NCBI RefSeq assembly: GCF_002843235.3
Contig: NZ_CP031123.2
Location: 2,542,001 to 2,606,000, forward strand
Direction: 5' to 3'
DNA: 64,000 nucleotides
Origin: Providencia huaxiensis
GTDB taxonomy: Bacteria; Pseudomonadota; Gammaproteobacteria; Enterobacterales; Enterobacteriaceae
In this document: one piece after another, positions 58,623 to 64,000 of the stretch
Numbering within the stretch: position 1 is the first letter of the stretch
Layout of the letters: each line of letters starts with the position of its first letter
The notes under the pieces: model-generated
Database searches by the model: none
What the model was told of the DNA's origin: nothing
What the model saw: only the letters and a program-made list of their open reading frames with translations
Position numbers and translations under genes: made by a program

Positions 58623-58920
58623 TATTAATTTCCTGTTCTATGAAAACTACCCACTACTTACCATCGAATAAGTCTGTAATATTAGCTAAAGCTGAATACA
58701 ACGAAGGTAAAATAATGCTTTCACCTCCCCATGGAATAAAAACCGAAATAGAGGTTGACTTAAAGTCCACTTGAAGATGTAACATTCATGCTTTGATTTA
58801 TCCAATAGCATAAATAGCTTTTCGAAAAAAAATGAATCGTAGTACAACTACGGCATAACCATTATCTATTTTATAAATTGAATACAAATTGTTAGTAAAT
58901 AAATTCTAAGGCAGAATAAA

Positions 58921-60006
58921 GTGAGTACTTTCACAGATAACAGAAGTGCAATATTTAATAACACGTCACAAAACCTTTTAGTATGGGAACAGCAATTTAA
59001 AGCTGATGGCCCTGGTTTTACATATATGGCCAAATTTGACCATGGCGTATCCTATTCAGGTAACCTTGGGTTTGCTGAGCTGGAACAAAAAGAAGCATTA
59101 ACACCCCAAACTATTTTTAATTTAGCCTCAGTATCAAAACAATTCACGGCCTTTGCTATCTTGCTATTAGAACAAAACAACAAGCTTGCTTTGCACGACC
59201 CTATTACTAAATATATTCCTGAATTACCTAAATACGCTAATGAGATTACGATTCAAGACTTGATTTATCATATTAGTGGCATGGTTGATTACATTGAATT
59301 GGCCTTGAATAAGGGGATTGATTATTCTGACGCCTTAGGACCAGAAGAAAGTTTGGCAGATTTAATTGCCTTCCCTCACCCACTTACCCCTGTCGGAACA
59401 CAATTTGATTATTGTAATACAGGCTATTTTTTATTATCCATGATTATTGAGCGCGTTAGTGGCCAAAGTTATAACGAATTCGCCCAACAATATATTTTTA
59501 AACCATTACAGATGAGTAATACTTTTATTGTTGAATCGTATCCTGTTCACACAGCGATTGCTCGAGGTTATCGTGAAAATACTGAATCTGGCTATCAATT
59601 AAGCGAAAGTCTATGGACTCAAACAGGTGATGGCGCTGTTCATTCCAATGTCTTGGACTTAATGAAATGGGGTGAGAACTATACGAGTGGGAAAGTTGGT
59701 GGTAAAAAACTAGTCGAGAAAATGCTTCAAGCATTACCTTCCCATAATAGAACAGGTGAAGTCATTGAACATCACCAGCAATATGCCTATGGCGTTATTA
59801 TTTCACAACACTTTGGCTTAATGCATTTCGAACATTCTGGGGGATGGGCTGGTTATGCCACCTATTTTCTACGTATACCTGATTTAGGCTTAACCGTTGC
59901 AGTTTTAGGAAATATTGAAGATTTAGATACGCAAAAAATTGCTTATGAGATCACCGATATCATTTTGACCCAATATAAGGAATTCTATGATGCCCCTGAT
60001 AAATAA
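58921..60006 (+). CDS. Serine beta-lactamase-fold hydrolase (class C / penicillin-binding-protein-like)
   Basis: The 361-residue protein belongs to the beta-lactamase/DD-peptidase family. Motifs: SVSK (SXXK nucleophile) near residue 72, YCNTGY (YXN) near 160 and HSGGWAGY (HXG in place of KTG) near 305. HXG and the lack of a signal peptide point to a cytoplasmic esterase or peptidase rather than a true beta-lactamase. The start codon is GTG at 58921. The next gene starts within its last 20 bases, so an operon with two acetyltransferases is likely. Confidence 0.82.
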   Translation: MSTFTDNRSAIFNNTSQNLLVWEQQFKADGPGFTYMAKFDHGVSYSGNLGFAELEQKEALTPQTIFNLASVSKQFTAFAILLLEQNNKLALHDPITKYIPELPKYANEITIQDLIYHISGMVDYIELALNKGIDYSDALGPEESLADLIAFPHPLTPVGTQFDYCNTGYFLLSMIIERVSGQSYNEFAQQYIFKPLQMSNTFIVESYPVHTAIARGYRENTESGYQLSESLWTQTGDGAVHSNVLDLMKWGENYTSGKVGGKKLVEKMLQALPSHNRTGEVIEHHQQYAYGVIISQHFGLMHFEHSGGWAGYATYFLRIPDLGLTVAVLGNIEDLDTQKIAYEITDIILTQYKEFYDAPDK

Positions 60007-60718
60007 TGATATTGCTGCATATTGGCTGAAAGAAAAAACTTCAGGCGAATGTTATTTAAATCAAAGTGATTTAGCCGTGTATGTAAACGCTCATATTGAT
60101 GAAGACTATTTAGCGGTCGCTATTCAAGAACAAAATAAATATTGGCTTTCATTACATCCACAGCTCTGTGCTAAATTATCTATCACTCCCGATTTGACTA
60201 GAGAAGTTGCAGAAATATTGCGTGATACCCTCGCGGAACAATGGCATGGAGCAGACCAATTTTTTTATTTCAGCCAAGAAGCGTTATCAAAACTACAACA
60301 ACAACAAATACTGAGTGATATTCGCGTATTAACAAATATAGATGCCGCCGTATTTCAATCTTTCTGTGAAGCATCTAGTGAAGATGATTTAGAAGGAGCG
60401 TCCGTAGAACTTGATCACTGGTTGGTGTACGGATTGTTTTCCAATGACCAATTAATTGCCGTTGCGAGTATGTATCCTTGGGATGATGAAAAGTTGGCTA
60501 TCGCTGATTTAGGGGTTTTAACCTTATCTGAGCATCGTGGTAAAGGCCATGCACGCGAACTTGTCTCTGCCATTTGTAAAATCGCCTTAGAAAAAGGGTA
60601 TCAACCACAATATCGATGCCAGCTAGACAATACTGCGTCCCTAGCACTAGCAAACTCGCTGGGGTTAATTCCATATATTAAATGGGATGTTATCGTTCAC
60701 CCTAATGCTGAAATATAG
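59987..60718 (+). CDS. GNAT-family N-acetyltransferase
   Basis: The 243-residue protein has a variable N-terminal region and a C-terminal GNAT domain (about residues 130-240): WLVYGLFSNDQLIAVASM, LADLGV-type IADLGVLTLSEHRGKGHARE with the acetyl-CoA loop, and SLALANSLGL near the end. Overlaps the upstream hydrolase by 20 bp, implying translational coupling; first or second of two adjacent ATG codons is the start. Substrate unknown. Confidence 0.78.
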   Translation: MMPLINNDIAAYWLKEKTSGECYLNQSDLAVYVNAHIDEDYLAVAIQEQNKYWLSLHPQLCAKLSITPDLTREVAEILRDTLAEQWHGADQFFYFSQEALSKLQQQQILSDIRVLTNIDAAVFQSFCEASSEDDLEGASVELDHWLVYGLFSNDQLIAVASMYPWDDEKLAIADLGVLTLSEHRGKGHARELVSAICKIALEKGYQPQYRCQLDNTASLALANSLGLIPYIKWDVIVHPNAEI

Positions 60719-60743
60719 AATCAATAGTAGAGAAAATAACTTT

Positions 60744-61193
60744 ATGATTATTATAAGTAGTATTAATCAGGACAACTTATTTGATGTATGTGAATTGACC
60801 TCTAATTCAGATGGGATCGCCACAGTATTAGAAGACTATATCTGCTGTAATGCGACATCAATTGCAGAAGCAAGTTACTTCCCAAATTTTTACCCAAAAG
60901 CCTTATATTTCCAAAATAATTTAATCGGCTTTTTTATGTATAAGACAACAAGCTCTAATTTAAAAAAAGTTATGCTTTGTAGATATATGCTTGACTATAA
61001 ATTTATTGGTAAAGGATTAGGTCGAAAGTCATTCAAAGCAATCCTCGATTTTTTCTCTGCGGAAGCTATCCAGCTTATTACATTAGGGATTAATGAAAAA
61101 AACACGGTAGCGAAAAACCTGTATCAGTCATTTGGCTTTGAATTTACAGGTAATATTATTGATGGAGAGCATATTTATCATTTAAATCTATGA
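60744..61193 (+). CDS. GNAT-family N-acetyltransferase
   Basis: The product is about 149 residues with YFQNNLIGFFMYK, the strand LCRYMLDYKFIGKGLGRKSF (acetyl-CoA loop) and NTVAKNLYQSFGFE. It resembles diamine/spermidine acetyltransferases. The ATG at 60744 lies 25 bp after the preceding gene; an upstream start at 60687 would overlap it. Probably the third gene of the operon. Confidence 0.75.
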   Translation: MIIISSINQDNLFDVCELTSNSDGIATVLEDYICCNATSIAEASYFPNFYPKALYFQNNLIGFFMYKTTSSNLKKVMLCRYMLDYKFIGKGLGRKSFKAILDFFSAEAIQLITLGINEKNTVAKNLYQSFGFEFTGNIIDGEHIYHLNL

Positions 61194-61517
61194 TGTAATA
61201 TGTATTAATTGCCTTAGTAAGGTAATTAATTTATCGATATTTTGCTTGTTTTTAAGGGAAAAAGTCTCTATCACGAATTAGATTAACGCTCATTGGTCAT
61301 CGTTTCAGTGGCCAATAGTAATAGGCAGTAACACATTGTTTTTATTACTAACGGTCACTGTGACCTCTTTAAACCTTAGCGTAACCTCACCGTTATTGGC
61401 TTAACCCTTGCTGTAATCTTGCCGATTATAATTGATATTTAACACTAAAAAATTATTGTAATTTCTATCGTCCTATTTCATATTCAAATAGAACTTAACT
61501 AAAATTAATGGGGCATT
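61194..61517. other. Intergenic region with a GGTCAC palindrome
   Basis: About 320 bp without a gene. It contains GGTCACTGTGACC (61353-61365), a 13-bp inverted repeat that could be an operator for the gene at 61518. No clear terminator for the acetyltransferase gene was seen. Confidence 0.5.
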
Positions 61518-62006
61518 ATGGACAAGGCATTAATTGTTATTGACGCACAAAATGACTATCTTTCTGATGGCCGGTTTCCCTTATGGAATATTGATACTAC
61601 TTTGGAGCATATATCCAATAAAATTTTAGAGTATGAAAGAACTGATGATATTGTGATTTTTATTCAACACTTATCACCACAAGGAGCCGCTTTTTTTGAT
61701 GAAACAACAGATGGTTGTGAACTTATCTCTAAGCTCACTAACTTATCTCCAGGCCATTTGATTGTGACTAAAAAGCATGGTAATTCCTTTGATGAAACAA
61801 ATCTCAATGACTTGCTTATAACCCATAATATTAACCATATCGAATTATGCGGGATGATGACTCAAAATTGCGTCCTATTTACTGCTATTTCTGAACAAGC
61901 AAAAAAATATAAATTATCAGTATTAGGTAACTGCTGTACAAGCGTCTCACCTGTAATCCATACTGTAGCACTGAGGGGCTTATCTAGAATAACGAATGTT
62001 ATCTAA
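61518..62006 (+). CDS. Isochorismatase-family cysteine hydrolase
   Basis: The 162-residue protein has the isochorismatase/nicotinamidase fold. The catalytic triad is visible: Asp in VIDAQNDY near residue 9, Lys in VTKKHGNSFDET near 90 and Cys in LCGMMTQNCV near 118. Members hydrolyse isochorismate, nicotinamide, N-carbamoyl amines or act on other small amides. The metal-binding motif of nicotinamidases is not evident. Monocistronic. Confidence 0.83.
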   Translation: MDKALIVIDAQNDYLSDGRFPLWNIDTTLEHISNKILEYERTDDIVIFIQHLSPQGAAFFDETTDGCELISKLTNLSPGHLIVTKKHGNSFDETNLNDLLITHNINHIELCGMMTQNCVLFTAISEQAKKYKLSVLGNCCTSVSPVIHTVALRGLSRITNVI

Positions 62007-62216
62007 ATTACTATAAATACACACCAAGGCTACGAACTCGTAGCTTTTTCTATTATCTTTGAGGTAACTTATTGATATTCACTCAGAGGACCAAATTGTC
62101 CTGCAGGTATCGCAATGCTTATTTATATTGTGGTTACTTTTATCTCATGAGCATTATTAGAGTATTGCCAGCCAGTAACGAGCCACTAATTTCAGAGTCT
62201 CTTAATGATAAATTAA

Positions 62217-62555
62217 CTATTGAACAATATAATCAGCGGTCAATATCATTATATTTCCACCATGTCCGTTGCAATCAATCCTAACTACATTTTTTGGTCT
62301 CTGTGTTATTAATGTGTGCGCGTTTTCGAAATGAGTTATTGATGTCAATTTATGATCGATTGCGCCAGATGTATAAATAGCCTCTACTGATAGCTTACAT
62401 AAATCATAGTTCATTTTTTCAGCATAAAGAAAATCCCAATCACCATAATTAGACCTTTTTCCATCTGCTACTAATGGGTCAATACCATTACTAGAATGTG
62501 CATAAAAACCAGAGCAAGCAATCATTAGCAAGCTAGCAACTATGTATCCTTTCAT
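62217..62555 (-). CDS. Hypothetical secreted protein
   Basis: The 112-residue protein has a signal peptide (MKGYIVASLLMIACSGF; a lipobox IACS is not quite a consensus LxxC) and two further cysteines in the mature part (YDLCKLS and RIDCNGH). I recognise no family. The start ATG at 62555 is the only one giving a signal peptide. Confidence 0.5.
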   Translation of the reverse strand: MKGYIVASLLMIACSGFYAHSSNGIDPLVADGKRSNYGDWDFLYAEKMNYDLCKLSVEAIYTSGAIDHKLTSITHFENAHTLITQRPKNVVRIDCNGHGGNIMILTADYIVQ

Positions 62556-62653
62556 CTCACCATTCCATCAATTAGTTTCAGTCATGTTAGCTTAGCGGGA
62601 GTGCAAATTGAAGTTAATTAGCTGGTGGCACATAGCCTGGAAACATAATCAAA

Positions 62654-62881
62654 GTGCAATACGTTATTAGAAATATGATTATGATTACGACTAACACCGT
62701 CATCCCAACCCAAGGATCCCATGGTTTCATCGAAAATCTCCATTTTTCATTGATAAAACATTATCCTGAAATGTTGGCATTTGGAGCTATAGTCATAGTG
62801 CATTTTGCTATAGCGAATATAATAGAGAAATATATTAAGTACCCAAGCCAATTACGCATATCACCCCCTCCAGTTGTATAG
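62654..62881 (+). CDS. Possible small membrane protein
   Basis: A 75-codon frame with GTG start (or ATG at 62675/62681). One hydrophobic segment (PEMLAFGAIVIVHFAIANII) lies near the middle, and the chain ends in a Pro-rich tail. No ribosome site of note and no family recognised. It could be chance or a remnant of a mobile element. Confidence 0.3.
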   Translation: MQYVIRNMIMITTNTVIPTQGSHGFIENLHFSLIKHYPEMLAFGAIVIVHFAIANIIEKYIKYPSQLRISPPPVV

Positions 62882-62938
62882 AAAACAAATACTAGGATAG
62901 ATGCAGATTTCAGGCAATAACCAGCAATACCCCCAACA

Positions 62939-63183
62939 GTATGGAAAATAAGAGTTGATGATAATAACGCCTGGTATGCAGGATTAAAAAGAGCAGGAAT
63001 AGAAAACTTCCGCTTTCATGCTCTGCGGCATACATGGGCGGCTGGAAATCGGTTGACATGGTGAGAAGATATGCCCACTTAGCACCTAATCATTTAACTG
63101 AACGCACGAAGCAAATAGACAATATTTTCGATACTTGCGTCCCAAATACGTCCCAGTTAGGAAAAGTGGAGAATTTTAAATGA
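62939..63183 (+). pseudogene. Tyrosine recombinase (phage-type integrase) remnant with internal deletion
   Basis: The sequence encodes [20 protein letters not shown] followed by RHTWAA in one frame, then, after a junction near 63040, [19 protein letters not shown] and a tail in another frame. These are the ends of the integrase catalytic domain: the RHTW box with its Arg and His, and [13 protein letters not shown] with the active Tyr. The part between (usually about 20 residues) is missing. No start codon or N-terminal domain is present. Confidence 0.85.
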
Positions 63184-63714
63184 TGGTAAGTGATTGAAAA
63201 TTAATGGTACCCCTACAGGATTCAATATAAACACATAATACACTGATTATAAACGCATTAAATTCATTCAATTTCGTGTCATGCCCCCAATTATGCCCCC
63301 TTTTTATTTTGTGACTCAAAAATTAAGAGGTTCAGGCTTCAGTATTCCCAATGCCACCAGCATTGCATAAATATCATCAATGGCAATTTTATTGCAGATA
63401 ATGAAACACCAACCAGAAATAACCCTCCCCGTGTTTTTCACTGCCTCTGTTTCAAACGGAATGAGTGATTATCACTAATGCGATTTCAAGTGACGGCAAT
63501 GATTATTTGCGCACCTCAATATGAGGTGTACAAAATAGAATAGGTAGGCTGGTGGACTTATTCGAACTGCCCCGATATTTTCGGGTTAGCTGAACCACAT
63601 ATCTTTAAGAGTTTTAGTTGTTAGCTAGTCTAATAATATTGGGTTAGCTTAAAGAGGAGAAATAACCTCTTTGGATTTCCCGATTTCAAATCGGCTTATT
63701 GATACTAACATTTA
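63184..63714. other. Non-coding region around an element border
   Basis: About 530 bp without a convincing gene. A possible attachment-type stretch TGGTACCCCTACAGGATTCA lies near 63207-63226, just past the integrase remnant. GTTAGCT occurs four times (63585, 63620, 63643, 63740), the last inside the adjacent gene. Hairpins AAAGAGG/CCTCTTT (63651-63672) and CCGATTT/AAATCGG (63680-63694) follow the end of the minus-strand gene at 63715 and could be its terminator. Confidence 0.45.
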
Positions 63715-63987
63715 CTAACAGGTAACTATCTGCGCCCCTGTTAGCTGATAACCATTAAACCATTCATAACGACCTGTAGCAGTTACTTTGTTTCCTTTCT
63801 GACAGGTCATTAGCTCCAGCGCGTTAATATCGAATGCCACTATCTTTAATGGGTACGGGCTACGCTTGTCACTCTCAGCCTGAATAGTCATTGTGGCCAT
63901 AACTTTACCTGACGCTGTTTTAACTCGCTCAGGGGCTTTTATTACCGTTCCTGACGTGGTGATCCTTATTGATTTTACGCTTCTCAT
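63715..63987 (-). CDS. SSB-like OB-fold protein, possibly phage- or ICE-encoded
   Basis: The 90-residue protein reads like a single-stranded-DNA-binding OB fold: IRITTSGTVIKAPERVKTAS, KVMATMTIQAES, LKIVAFD and KGNKVTATGRYEW followed by LTGAQIV. Small stand-alone OB proteins of this kind occur in phages and integrative elements. It is close to an integrase remnant, consistent with mobile origin. The start at 63987 lies 13 bases from the window edge; upstream genes are not visible. Confidence 0.6.
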   Translation of the reverse strand: MRSVKSIRITTSGTVIKAPERVKTASGKVMATMTIQAESDKRSPYPLKIVAFDINALELMTCQKGNKVTATGRYEWFNGYQLTGAQIVTC

Positions 63988-64000
63988 TTCTGGTTTATTC

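Noticed and set aside
58640..58774. Small plus-strand frame (44 codons) between the DUF2938 and beta-lactamase-fold genes
   Set aside because: It has no family match or ribosome site; the evidence is too weak to call it a gene.
62072..62284. Plus-strand 70-codon frame
   Set aside because: It overlaps the end of the better-supported minus-strand secreted protein and lacks a ribosome site or family match.
63207..63226. tRNA gene 3' end as attachment site
   Set aside because: The stretch resembles the reverse of a tRNA T-arm/acceptor end, but no cloverleaf can be built from the flanking bases, so it is noted only as attachment-like.

Overview
The window is chromosomal DNA from a low-GC member of the Morganellaceae, most likely Providencia. 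Reasons: an AAC(2')-I gene with the 178-residue length and signature blocks of the intrinsic Providencia stuartii enzyme, an MrpJ-like regulator closing a fimbrial operon (a Proteus/Providencia habit), AT-rich spacers, and enterobacterial-type dms, tor, dbpA, codA and cfa genes. The species cannot be fixed from sequence alone.

Layout. 1-3.2 kb: a LysR regulator cut by the left edge, divergent from a PACE-family efflux gene; a secreted repeat protein; a Fur-box-preceded tonB. 3.7-8.4 kb: dmsABC plus dmsD (DMSO respiration), with dmsA frameshifted inside its Tat leader. 8.5-12.5 kb (minus): two Cys/Met-type PLP enzymes, an NhaC-type carrier, and a tiny in-frame relic of a D-cysteine desulfhydrase. 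13-18.9 kb: dbpA, a second PACE/LysR pair, codA and cfa. 18.9-27.9 kb: a complete tor locus (torS, torT, torR, torCAD) with four TorR boxes. 28-30.5 kb: an Rpn nuclease, aac(2')-I and an NAD(P)-binding protein. 30.5-36.2 kb: a Fur-type intergenic region, then a hemophilin, its Slam (type XI) outer-membrane secretion partner and a TonB-dependent receptor: a heme-acquisition island. 37.5-43 kb: a two-gene membrane protein pair, two M20 amidohydrolases and a CysB-like regulator, probably one uptake-and-hydrolysis pathway.

43.3-53.3 kb (minus) is a chaperone-usher fimbrial operon: pilin, chaperone, usher, tip adhesin, four pilin paralogues, MrpJ-like regulator. It is decayed. The usher is frameshifted, the adhesin is split by a 786-bp IS1-family element, and a second copy of the same element in inverted orientation lies upstream of the pilin. 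Both copies have 8-bp target duplications. Next to it (53.5-57.8 kb) is a BvgA/EvgA-type response regulator and a BvgS/EvgS-type hybrid kinase with an in-frame stop codon. 57.85-58.1 kb is a degraded partial copy of the CysB-like regulator at 42 kb.

58.1-64 kb is accessory sequence: a DUF2938 protein, a serine beta-lactamase-fold hydrolase, two GNAT acetyltransferases, an isochorismatase-like hydrolase, small hypothetical genes, an internally deleted tyrosine-integrase remnant and an SSB-like OB-fold protein at the edge, suggesting the border of an old integrated element.

The themes are anaerobic S/N-oxide respiration (dms, tor), iron/heme acquisition (tonB, hemophilin/Slam/receptor), sulfur-amino-acid or acyl-amino-acid catabolism, and visible loss of function in at least six loci (dmsA, dcyD-like, usher, adhesin, evgS-like, integrase). 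All names rest on reading translated sequence by eye; no database search was run.
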